From: Strigamia acuminata | Lineage: Eukaryota; Arthropoda; Chilopoda; Geophilomorpha; Linotaeniidae | Length of the DNA stretch: 64,000 nt | Direction of reading: 5' to 3' | Assembly (NCBI GenBank): GCA_949358305.1 | Contig: OX442317.1 | Span: 6,266,186-6,330,185 of the forward strand | Shown: positions 10,405 to 21,800 of the stretch, piece after piece | Layout: each line of letters starts with the position of its first letter | How positions within the stretch are numbered: position 1 is the first letter of the stretch | Translations under genes and position numbers: made by a program | Notes under the pieces: generated by a model | The model's input: the letters and a program-made list of their open reading frames with translations, nothing else | What the model was told of the DNA's origin: nothing | Database searches by the model: none

Positions 10405-13400
10405 ATGGCCACTGCTCACATGGATTGGCATCAGTTCCTGCTGCTTCTACTCTTATCTCAAGTTTTCCCAGCTTGGGCAATTTCAAAAGGTACGTGCAAA
10501 ATGGCTGCAGATACACGGTACATGTAATTTCAATAATTACATGTTTTTTAAAATCGAAAACACATTTTATTTGAATTATTTTATCGCGATTTTTTCATTT
10601 TTATCAGTGAACACGCTACTGCGTTTACATTAAAACCATAAAAACCCATTTTTACAACTTTAAACGCACTTTGACTTATTTGAATTATCATAATTAAAGA
10701 TTTTCTTGGCGTGAAATAGCCCAAAATCTTCTCCAATCGCATCGAACGATTAATTTTTATTAAATTTTTATTCTTAAGGGGTAAAAAATTCTAGCGTATC
10801 GTAATTTAGCTGTACGCATCAATTTATTGACTATATTTTGCAATAAATGAGTCAACGTCTCCTCAATAAACTATGGGTGGACGTTTGATAATTGAGTGCA
10901 TCGCAGGGAACCAATTTCTTAAACGTGGGAGACAATTTGTTTGTTTGTTTGTTTGGTGATGGTTGATAACTCAAGTTTTGACATACAACTGTTGCTATTA
11001 ACATCATGATCTCATGACTTATTCACGACGCTATCAAACGCATTACCCACTTGAAAAACGTTTTTAGATCGATACAATACAAGAATAAACGAATAACATT
11101 AGTCTTGGTGACACACGACATGACACGACCAAATTGCGTGACTTTATAGTTGTCTTTTAGGAAAATTAAGTTGATATAATGACAATTTAACTGCTTTCTG
11201 CCTTCACTATAATCTATTTATCGACGTGTGTCTATCGTGAAAGGGGTTAAAGACACAAAAAATGAGTGATGAGCTGATGACTGAATTTCATGTGTTGCGG
11301 GAAAGTCAAGGGGGCAGCTGAACAAAAATTTGTTGCAATTTATGAAATGTTTTTGTTTGGTCTTTTTAAATAGTTTACAAAGAGAATTGTAAGTCTATGG
11401 ACGATGCGCCCGCTGATCTGAAGGCAGCCATTACCGCCGGAACTAATATTGCATTAGCTGCAGATTTGCCCATTGATCCATTGGAATGCGGAAGTTTTCT
11501 GCACGTCATGCAAACTGGTAAAATTAATCGATGCAATGCTCGATTTTAATTATTTATTTATTGCCCGTGCAATTTGCTCGCTTGCAGTGTGTGAACTGTC
11601 GTCGAAAGGCGACATTTCATCCAAAATGTTTGCTCTTTCGTGCGACGTGGGTCGTCAATTGCAAGCCCTGTTCGACGCGTTGAAAATCAAGTACGAAAAG
11701 CACGAGTTCTTTTCAAATTGCTTGGAAATGGATTATCAAAAGGCCACGGTTCGTTCGGATTTAGGCGCCACGGTGCGATTCATGCACGACATGATGGACA
11801 AATTGAACGGAAACAAGATGATCATAATTACCGACTTAGACTCAGGTCACTCAACGTCAACATGACGGAAAACATTGCACAAAATACTAATTTATTTTTG
11901 TATATTTCTAGATTTCATAAGGAAGGAATTGGCAATTCATTATCTGTCTGCCGTGATCATCAATGCGACTGACATCGACGCGAAGTTTCACGAAAACCTC
12001 AAATACCATGGCGCCCATTTTTTTGTTTTGTGCACTCCAAAGACCACTCGAAAAATACTGACAACAGTAGACAAGAAAGTCCTATTCAGTCCACAGTCCT
12101 GGATCATTCTGACAGACATGCCGTACGAATTATTGATGGATGGATTGGACATTCCATACAACACACGTGTGGCCGTAGCTACGTCATCTGCAAACAAGGC
12201 TGTAATTATGTCCAAAAGCATGCACTATGCAAACTTTTCTCTTGCGATCTTTCAGCTTGAATTATTAATGCTAATTTAACTCTTCCGGGAGTCAGGGTAT
12301 GACATCGCATCTATATAAAAGGTGTTTCAAAATTAACGCAAGATTTGAATTAAATAGAAAACACTGTTTTTAGTCTTTAGATTGTTATTTTTTTTATTGA
12401 ATCATAAAGTACATAGAATAGGGTTATTTATGGAATAACACATCGGGCAAATATAGCCTCCACGGCTTTGCTGGCAATTCTGATCACCGAAACGAGAGAG
12501 TACATGACCAGGAAATGTCTCATGCAGTAATTGAATTGTTTCACGGGCCACATATTGGCCACATCAATATCATCCAATTTCGGCAGAAAGAACTGTGTAA
12601 CGCTTTATTTTTACTAACCCTAAACTATCAGGTGTCAAATTGTTTTTTTTCCGGGTTGCCAACAATTTACTGCACAAATGGCGGCAAATTCAAATCTTGC
12701 GTTAATTTTGGGACACCCTTTAGATGCGATGCTAAATCGATCATCCGTGCTACTGGGGTTCCCATTAACTGTAATTTTCTACAAAATATTTAGGGAATTC
12801 CCCTTGTTTGTTTTCTTTTTAGACGATTATTTTTTCTGGAATATATCTACAGTGTAAAAACAGAATCGGGTGTACAAGTGAGAAGCATAAGTTTGGAAAC
12901 TTAGCTTAATTCAAAAATTTGAGTTTAGTTAGTTTGTGATTATGAGAAAACAAACAATCAAAGGATATTAAGCTTATAACATTTTATTAATGTAGCATAG
13001 AGCTTTCCAAAAATCTAAATGTTTTCAAAAAAATCAAATAAATAACATAAATATGTTGAATTGTATTCACCCCCTGGTGAAGCAGAAGTCTGGAAACTCG
13101 CTCTATCTGTTGCATAAGTTTAGAAACTTGAGTGATTAAGCTATAAATATTTCAAATTAGTAGAGTAATACCTAAATATTTGGTGGGATATCCTTTTGCC
13201 TTTATTACCGCAGCAAGTCGCTTAGGCATTGATGACGTAAGCTTGACACATTCATCTGCTGTAACTGTTTTCCAGATTTCAGTGATTGCAGCTGTAAGCT
13301 CTGTCTTATTTGCTGGTTTTCGAGCTTGCAAACGTTTTTTCATTTTATTCCATACATTTAAGTCTGGGGAATTACCTGGCCATGATAAAACGTTTATTCT

Positions 13401-16400
13401 TTTTTGTTCAAACCATTTTGTTGTAGTTTTGGCAGTATGGCAGGAAACCCCATCTTGCTGAAAGATCAATTTGCGACGTACTCTTAGGTTTTTCATTGAT
13501 GGTAGTAAACCTTCCTCTAGTATTTGCTGGTATTTTAATGCATTTATGGTCCCTTCCACAAATTTTAATTCTCCTGGACCTTTAGAGGCCATGCAACCCC
13601 AGACCATTACTCCAAGTGGATGCTTAACAGTGGTTTTCAGACATTTAGGGTGATATTCTTGTCCTTTTTTCCTCCAAACTCGAGTTCCTTGGTCCTCAAA
13701 TGATAAACAGAATTTTGATTCATCCGAAAAAACCACTGAATTCCACATTTCAGCAGTCCAGTTCAAATGTTCTTTGACCCATGCAATTTGTTTTTTATTT
13801 AGGTAAGGTTTTCTATTTGGTACTCTAGATCTGTATCCCATATCTTTAAGGCGTCATATCACCGTGTCTTTTGATACATGAATATTGGCTTCAGTGTTCC
13901 ATTTCTGACGCAATTCATTGGCAGTTAACTTTGGTTGTTTTGACACAACTTTTCTCAGATTCGATTTTCACGAGTTAGTTGTGCATTGGGGCCTTCCAGG
14001 TCGTTTTTTCACTGGTTTTATCTGTCCACCATCATCTTGAATTCGTTTCAAACATTTACACACGCATGATGTAGATATTTGAAGGTGGTCAGCAATTTCA
14101 GCCAATGTTTTCTTCTTTGCACGCATATTCATGGCAATTCGCTTTTCATCCATACTCAACTATGGTGCTTTGCCCATTATCACACTAGAGATGTTAGCTG
14201 CATCAAAAACAACTGTTTTCTTGCTTTTGTGAAATTATGCAAATGAGTTTACAAGGGAAATCACGGAAGTTTCTAAACTTATGCAACAGATGGAGCGAGT
14301 TTCCAGACTTCTGCTTCACCAGGGGGTGAATGCAATTCAACATATTTATGTTATTTATTTGATTTTTTTGAAAACATTTAGATTTTTGGAAAGCTCTATG
14401 CTACATTAATAAAATGTTATAAGCTTAATATCCATTGATTGTTTGTTTTCTCATAATCACAAACTAACTAAACTCAAATTTTTGAATTCAGCCAAGTTTC
14501 CAAACTTATGCTTCTCACTTGTACCGTTTGAAAGGGACCGAAAGACTCCGAAAGACTCGGATTAATCTTGTCAAATAATTTCTGTCTTAAGTCCACACTA
14601 AAATGGTCCAAATATTTATTTACTATTTGTTATTGTTACTTGTTTCAGGCTAAGGTCTTGCCACCTAATGCAGCTCTTCTGTGGACTTCTGAAAATAAGC
14701 AAACAGCAAGTTGTGCCAATTTAAACACAGCATCGACCCAAAAAGTAAGTTTTTCACTGAGCTGCACAATTCTCCTTTTATTTGATCATAAATTGTTTGC
14801 AGACGGAATTAGGTAAACCCACAGCCAAAAAAGTAGATCTGGAACTGGAATTAATCGAAGTGTATACGGTGAAAGAGGGAGAGCCAATGATTTATAAGCA
14901 ATTTGGAGCTTGGTTTTCTACAAGGAGACTGCAATTGAAGCGTCCTTTTCCCAATCGGCTTAGAGCACTTACCGGTGTTACACTACGTGTTGTAACTATT
15001 GAAGTACTTAAATAAAACACCTCTTATTTTCCATTCAGTTACATTTTATATCCTTTTATTTTCTAGTCACCGCCCTACATCATTTTCAAAGACGGAAATA
15101 AAACGAACGAGGCACTAGAGGGTTTCTACGGACTTCTTTTCAAGGATTTAGCTACAGAAATGAACTTCTCGTAAGTACTACTATACAAAAACCACTGTGG
15201 ACTGGGCCGTCTTTACACTTTTCAGCGCCCTGGACTAATAAAACTCAGGCGCCCCTTGCCCAGCACTTTTCTGTGCCCGGCACCCTTTTGTGCCCATCGA
15301 GCCCCTGTGTCCGGCGCCCCCCTGTGCCCGACGCCCCTGGGCTGCAGCCCAGTTAGCCCAATGGTAAAGATGGGCCTGACTGTGGACTTTTGTTTTATGC
15401 ACTTTTGATTTACTCTTGGTTTCAGATATGTTTTAGATATCCAGAAGGTGTATGGTATAAAAAATGAAAAAGGTGAATGGGATGATGGGCTATTCAAACG
15501 ACTTAAAGACCAAGTAAGGAACGAATCGAGGTGTTAATTAGCGAATAATGATGAGTACAATTTTTCCAGAAAGCAGATATTGGAGTTTGTGACTTATCGG
15601 TGACAATAGACCGTAAAGAAATTGTTGAATATTCGTCAACGATATCGTCAGGAAACTTGCGACTCGTCTACAGAATCCCAGACGAAAAGTACTACTTTCG
15701 ATTGTACATCGTTCCATTTGGCTGGGAAATCTGGCTTCTAGTCCTCGCAAGCATCATTCTTTCGGGCGTTCTTCTCTACATAACAAATCGCGTCAGTCCG
15801 AAGAGTGCCCTGCAATCAACCACCGATCCGACCGAATTAGCCAAAGTGAAACACCAGTTCAGCATGCTCGACTGTATCTTTGCTATCTACAATGGTTTCA
15901 ATCAACAAGGTTAATTTACCCCAAAAATCCAACTATACACAACATAATTGTGTGTTTCTCTTCAGGTACTGATCTGGAACCTCGAGAAGTGTCGGGGAAA
16001 ATCATCTTTATAACTGTTTATCTCAGTTTTGTCATCATTTTTGCAAGTTACACTTCAGTTTTCACCTCATTTTTAACCATACAGGATGAAAAGAAATTTT
16101 TCGAAACTTTAGAAGAAGCGTTGGGGGACAAATCTTACCAATTTGGGGTGATCAAAAACACCAATTACGAAACCGTGTTTAAGGTACGTCGAACAATTGT
16201 GGGGGGGGGGGTGGTAAGTTTGGTTACGTAATATTCTAGGGGGGATTTGTGGATTTGTTATGACCTTGTTACAGGGGGGGAGGGGGTCTAAAAATCGAAA
16301 AATCAGCGTTACGTAATTTATGGACGGTCCCTTTGGAAAGAAGCACACGGTGCTGGGCGCACACCCACGATACGAAATGACTTTGAGACGCACTGGATTT

Positions 16401-17456
16401 AGGTTTATTTAGGCCTTAATTTGGTTTATCTAGGGGTCAGTGATCCTAAAATCAATTAGTACAAGTATATATCGTTATTTCAGGACGAGACGGACACAGG
16501 GAGTCTTCTGTACAAAACTTGGCAACGGATCGTCAAAGACAAAGAGAATTTAGTTGGCAGTGTGAGTGAAGGTCTAGACCGTGCTTTTACGAAGAAATAT
16601 GTACTGCTTGTAGCAAAGGAAAGTTCATCGTACTTCTTGAGAAATAACTGCAGTTTCGACACTTCTAAAGAAAATATTTTCACCGACTACTTTCACTTTG
16701 CATACAGACAAGGCTTTCCGTACGCTGAAGCATTCAATGAATAGTGAGTGTTTATAAATGTTTTATACTCATTTAAATGAACTCATGCACCAGAAAACAT
16801 ACAAGGGGGTGGCCATTTTGGTTCGATTTTTTCACACACAAAACTTGAATGATTTTGGTCAAAAAATGATTGATTGGGGTCAAAAATTCATTGTTTTGGG
16901 GCTTAAATTTGAATTTTGGGACCTAAATGTAAATGTTTAGACCTAAATATGCATTTTGGGACCTAAATATATTGATTTTGGGCCTAAAATATAAATTTTC
17001 GTGTTGAAAATGAAATTTTTCTGTTGCCCCTGACATGCACTTTTTATTTATCAATATCCATACACTTTTCAGTGTAACTTTCAGCACTCACTGATGAGAA
17101 ATTCATAAAACTTTTCTTGTTTTAGTATCAACAGATTGGTTGAAGGTGGAGTGACTGCAAGATTAGATTCCCAATACCAACGAGATAAAATAAATTTCTG
17201 CGAATCTGAAGGCGTCAAACCTTTGGGATTCAAAAAAGTCGTCAGCTTATACCTTTTGTTAGCAGGTGCATCTCTGTTTGCTGCTGCTGCTTTGTCCATT
17301 GAATGGTTATTCCGACTAAGCGAAGGTGCAACCCGCAAACCACGTCAACCCGCTCATTCGTTCATTGTAAAAACCATACAAGACCAAACTTCGAAACCGA
17401 TAATGCACCCTCCTCTCACTGCTGCCAGCTCCTACAAGACTTACTATTACTCTTAA
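10405..17456 (+). CDS. Divergent ionotropic receptor (iGluR-like), copy 1
   Basis: Predicted ligand-gated cation channel of the IR/iGluR superfamily, likely chemosensory. Twelve exons: 10405-10489, 11374-11517, 11588-11845, 11912-12201, 14649-14744, 14803-15003, 15067-15170, 15426-15513, 15570-15909, 15966-16183, 16484-16743 and 17126-17456. They total 804 residues. There is a signal peptide at about 1-26 (FLLLLLLSQVFPAWA), then a reduced amino-terminal domain. The ligand-binding S1 half (YGLLFKDLATEMNF, then IGVCDLSVTIDRKEIVEYS) keeps the T-x-x-R pattern that contacts the amino acid in iGluRs. TM1 is at about 476-494, the pore loop ends FNQQG, and TM3 with SYTSVFTSFLT (SYTANLAAFLT in classical iGluRs) is at about 548-566. 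The S2 half follows, with TM4 at about 733-755 (LYLLLAGASLFAAAAL). Intron 4 is enlarged by two transposons. The exon 4 donor (gtaatt after 12201) is weak; a GC donor 3 bp earlier would align better with copy 2. Confidence 0.9.
12318..12720 (-). mobile_element. Internally deleted mariner/IS630-like relic
   Basis: Flanked by TA. Its inverted ends of about 30 bp read aaggtgtttcaaaattaacg at the left and, reversed at the right, aagggtgtcccaaaattaac. The minus strand around 12430-12560 translates to RETIQLLHETFPGHVLSRFG, typical of a DDE endonuclease of this superfamily, then degrades. At about 400 bp it can only be a relic. It lies in IR1 intron 4. Confidence 0.75.
12875..14521 (-). mobile_element. 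Tc1-like transposon with 255-bp inverted repeats
   Basis: Starts caagtgagaagcataagttt and ends with its reverse complement, flanked by TA on both sides. The inverted repeats at 12875-13129 and 14267-14521 are each 255 bp and nearly identical, so the insertion is fairly recent. It carries one transposase gene on the minus strand, damaged (next entry). It sits in IR1 intron 4 and does not break the receptor reading frame. Confidence 0.95.
13152..14159 (-). pseudogene. Tc1-family transposase, inactivated
   Basis: One frame of 336 codons covers a whole Tc1 transposase. The N-terminal helix-turn-helix DNA-binding part (LAEIADHLQISTSCVCKCLK) is followed by a GRPR-type AT-hook-like motif (KKRPGRPQ). 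The catalytic core has VVFSDESKF (first Asp) and FQQDGVSCHTAKTT (second Asp). Two in-frame TGA codons interrupt it at 13968-13970 and 13854-13856, both explainable as CGA to TGA transitions. The usual SPDLNPIENVW motif reads SPDLNVW: four codons including the third catalytic acidic residue are deleted. The copy therefore cannot encode an active enzyme. Confidence 0.93.
15204..15378. mobile_element. hAT-like MITE with 10-bp flanking direct repeat
   Basis: A 175-bp GC-rich island in IR1 intron 7. Its ends read gggccgtctttac and, reversed at the right, caggcccatctttac. It is bordered on both sides by the perfect direct repeat actgtggact (15194-15203 and 15379-15388). The interior is a degenerate run of gcgcccctgtgcccg-like units. 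Assignment to hAT is by terminal sequence style and duplication length. Confidence 0.7.
16850..17000 (+). repeat. Degenerate 'ttttgggacctaaat' tandem repeat
   Basis: Seven or so degenerate units in IR1 intron 11. The same core (gggcctaaaat / gggtctaaaat) recurs within the element at 30384-30873 and at 38760-39110. Confidence 0.6.
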
Positions 17457-17680
17457 GATATAAAAACCCATCAAATCAGAATATCAGATTGACCTAACCT
17501 CTATTTTTCTTGATAAAACCTTTCAATTTTCTTTACACATCACAATTGTTTACTGTTTAAATATTTGCCATTCTCATACTTAAATCTAATATATTTTTGG
17601 TATTAATCAATATTCCAACTGGATTTAAATGTATCCAATGTAATATGTGTCAAACTATCAATTATTAGCACCATATTCAT

Positions 17681-17686
17681 AATAAA
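17681..17686 (+). terminator. Poly(A) signal of IR copy 1
   Basis: aataaa about 225 bp beyond the stop codon of the first receptor gene; the intervening sequence is AT-rich with no ORF. Confidence 0.5.
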
Positions 17687-18189
17687 GAAACTTGATTTTT
17701 GATATCTGTGTGTGTATTTTCATTAAGACCACACAACTTAGCAACGAATTATTTTAATGACGCGCTGTGATTGATTGAAATATATTGATGTCGGTTCGTT
17801 TCCTCAAAGCAGGTTTTCTCAAAACAAAATTGTTTTCGAGGTTTTATCTGCTTTTTTCTTGAACCCCAAACCTAACCTTATTCATTCTTAGCAATTCTTA
17901 GCAACATAGACTAAACCGAGTATTTTTATCAATGTATCTCAAAGCATCTCTCAACCAATTACAATGCGTCATGAAAATAATACGTTCATGTCAGACATGA
18001 AAACATCGTAAAAATACGAATACATTGTTTATTTATTTATTGGTTTGCACTCCAAAGGAGTAAATTACAATAAGAAAAGGTTATTCAAAGTAATTTTGAT
18101 CACTTAGTATAAAATTATGTATGCGTCGGTGGAGATGTTCACAAGAAAATATAATTTTCCGGATATCCAGAGGCTTACATCATAAAGGG

Positions 18190-18392
18190 GCAAACGGCGC
18201 ACTACAAACAGCAAGAGATCCGACCGAATTAGCCAAAATCAAAGACCAGTTCAGCATCCAACACTGCCTTCGCACTATTTACAATGGATTCAACCAACAA
18301 GGTACACTGTGTGACCAGCTGTCCCTGCGCACTGATCACTCGCCTGCAACACAAGGCACTTGGTGCAACTCTCGCGTCTCTCACACTCACAA
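18190..18392 (+). pseudogene. Duplicated IR2 exon 9 end plus intron 9 start
   Basis: 203 bp aligned without gaps to 22182-22384, with about six differences by eye. It contains the last part of IR2 exon 9 (coding for the linker before the pore and FNQQG), the donor site and the first 91 bp of intron 9. It stands alone between the two receptor genes, 440 bp upstream of the IR2 start, with no other IR exons around it. It is followed by an inverted relative of the repeat found in intron 9. It is far more similar than the two receptor genes are to each other, so it is recent. Confidence 0.9.
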
Positions 18393-18829
18393 GGGGATTG
18401 ATATTCTCCAATCAAATTTGTGGCGTCCAAACCCAACAATATGGAGTCCCTTGTCTTTATTTATGTGAGCGTGCATCCCACCCCAGGGTAGCTTGACTCT
18501 AGGTTGCCCTGGATAAGACCATGCCGTCCCAACATTTTCTAGAGCCCATCAACCCAACCTGCACACTTCTTGCCACACCATTGTGACGAACTCAATATTT
18601 TAACCACTGTATGTTGACTATGAAAACAAGCAACGTCTAAAATGTCAATAAATCATTAAGTCACTTATATCAACACAGTAACGTCGATTAAAATGGGATA
18701 GGAACATTAAATTTTATTATGTCACCCATTAACCTTAATGTAGAAACTAAAATCAATCGTTGAATATAAAATAAATCAATTGGCGCAAAAACTGTAAACA
18801 TTATCAAGGTGTGTTCATATCTGTGGACA

Positions 18830-21800
18830 ATGGCTACTAAGCAAGTCAAGTGCCACTTCTCTTTCTCCACCTTGCTGATCCTTCTATTGCAAACATTCAG
18901 TGTTACAACAGTAAAAAGTAAGTCAATTTTAAGCAACTACATTTGAAAATGATTGGTAATGCAAACAGTTTTCACTATTGCCCGTTATTTTTATTAGTTT
19001 TTCGAGAGAACTGCGAATCTATGACACCCACCTTAAACATTACCGATGAAACATTAACCAATCTGACTGACAGAGAAATAGTGATTGACGAAAACAATGT
19101 GATAGAATGTGACAGTTTCACGCAAACATTACAAACAGGTAATTTTGTCAATATGACCCGTTACTTATATTTCTTAATATCAATATATTAATATTATAGT
19201 GTGCAATCTTGCAAAAAATAATGACATTTCATCCAAACTGTTTTACGTTACTTGTGGCATGGGACAAAACTTGAAGTCAATTCTTGACAATTTACGAGTC
19301 AAGTATAATGAAATGTTCGATTCAAGTTGCTTGCAACCCAATTACCAGCTTAACAGACTTCGTTCGAGACCGATCGATGTGATTCAATTTTTCAAAGACG
19401 TCATGGTTCGTTTCGGTTGGAATAAACTAGTTTTGATTACCGATGTGGAAGCAGGTACATAAACTAAGCTTAAAAAATAACTATGTGCCTTTTTGTATAC
19501 ATGAAATGAGGTAATGGACTACTCATTTTCCCTCTTTAAAACTGATGATGCGATAGGATGAGCGGGTCTAACTAGTATAATTAAATTGCGCGAAATGCTG
19601 AGTAGACTAATGTTTCAGACCTTTTTTCTCAAAACTTTTCAGTATGAAATAATTTTTTTAAGAACGGTTCTAGACTAATTGAATGATGCTCTATAACTTT
19701 CTAATTCACCTTTTTGCTCTATCTGTCACGGTTCTCGAGTTACAATATGGATGACCTTGAAGATGACCTCAGAGGTCAAATTGGATATCATAATTGGATT
19801 TCCCCCGACATACTACCCTTACAATAATTTTGCTGAATCAACATCAGGAACAGTTTGGGAATTATTTACTGAGAACCAGACTTTCTGACCACCCCGTATA
19901 TTTTTTAACCATAAACTTTCTTTCCCACAAGGCCCCTAGAACCCAAAAACCATTTAGCTCAATACATGCGATCAATCTTTTTAAGTGCCTTTACACAACA
20001 GATGTAACATTTTTTTTTTACTACAACCATTATACCAGATACTTGCAGAATAGATAAATGTGGAAAAAAATCTCCCCCGCCCTACGTTATGCTACAAAGA
20101 AAATAAAAGAAAAAGTCGACAAAGTTTTATGGTCCGGTGACCCTTTTTTCCGCGAATTGCAAGAATCCATAAATCGGCACCCCGCAACACTTAAACCATA
20201 AATCATTAATGTAACATGTCGTAATTGTCCTCCCTTCTAAATATTGATTGAAATTGGTATAATAATTTCATTCTGGTCCATTTGAATTATTTCAGCAGTT
20301 TTTCAGAAGGAATTTTCAAATCGTTACACCTCAGCCCTCATCATTCCTCCATCACAACTCTCCGAACACTTAAGTGCCGCCAATTTCCACGGAATGCATT
20401 TCTTTGTGCTATGCTCTCCCGCAATGACAGAACTAGTTCTGCAAGTTGCCAAAAAGCGCGGTGTTCTAACTAGTCCACAAACTTGGCTCGTTCTATCAGA
20501 CATCTCCGCAAAACTACTCTTACAGAACGTTAGAATTCCTTACAATTCGTACGTGGGTGTTGCAACAACCAGCGACAACAGAGTGAGTCACAAAAAAGCC
20601 TCTTTTTGCCTCTAGAATTAATTCTGGATTCCTTAATTCCTTAATTAGTTCAACTTTCTGCCACATAAGGCAGCTCTCGTTTGGACATTACAAAATCAAC
20701 CGGCAGCCATCACTTGCCAAAAATTGGAAAAATTTACAACACAAAACCCCAAGGTATCAATTACCATGTTTACATGGTCACAGTTTTCCAGATAAGTGAA
20801 TATTCGGATTTTATTTATCTGGATAACCGTTTGCGTTTACATGACGTTAGTTTTCTGGTAAACATGACGTCATACGAGAATTACGCATATTGCCCTTTGA
20901 TTATCTGGAACAACAAAATGGCTGTTGATCCATTTCAGCCAAACAAATGAAATGGTGGTTAGGAAAGAGGTGTTTGCAATGGTGCCTAATATGCAAATTC
21001 TGATCCCAAAAATGGTGGTTTTAGCTGATTTCACATATATATCGTTGGTAAGTAGGCCTAACGTATTATTACTACAACGATCTGACGATATCTCGATCCA
21101 AGTTTTTGAATTTTCGCATGCACGGGTATTTACATGCAGTTTTCAATGCGCAAAACGCCCAAAATTTAGCTCGTACAACTGGAATTTAGTTTTCCAGATA
21201 AGTCTGTCTTTTCTAGAAAACTGATTTGTTTACATGATCAGTTTTCCAGAAAAGTAAAATTCGCATTTTCACTTATCCAGATAACTGGGTACATGTAAAC
21301 ATGGTAAATAATCTGAACTCAGAATTGCGTTATTTATTTGTTCACTTATTATTCCAGACTGAAATTATGGAAACATCAAAGGATAGATCGTTGATAATCG
21401 ATTTATACGAAGTGTATTCTGTCAAAGAAGAAATGCCATTAAACTATCGGTATTTTGGAAAGTGGGTTTCTACTAGCAACGAAACTTCAAGAATAAGCAT
21501 CAAATATCATTTCCCAAACATGTTGCGACAACTTGAAGGCATTAAACTTCGTGTTGTGACCACGGACGTAAGTAAATTGACTTTAGACTTGTCTCCCTTT
21601 AGATTTTCAACGTTTTCTGAAATTTCAGACGCCCCCGTACATTATATTCAAGAATAAAACGAAATCAACCGAATCTCTCGCAGGAATTTACGGACTTCTT
21701 TTCAAGGTTCTGGCAGACGTAATGAACTTCACGTAAGTCTTAAAACGATCACCCAATCACAAAATTAATCATTCTCTGACTTTTCTGTTCTTACAGCTTT

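Noticed and set aside
15340-15380. tRNA-like 'agcccaatggtaaagatggg' segment
   Set aside because: It is the terminal part of the hAT-like MITE; no cloverleaf could be drawn.
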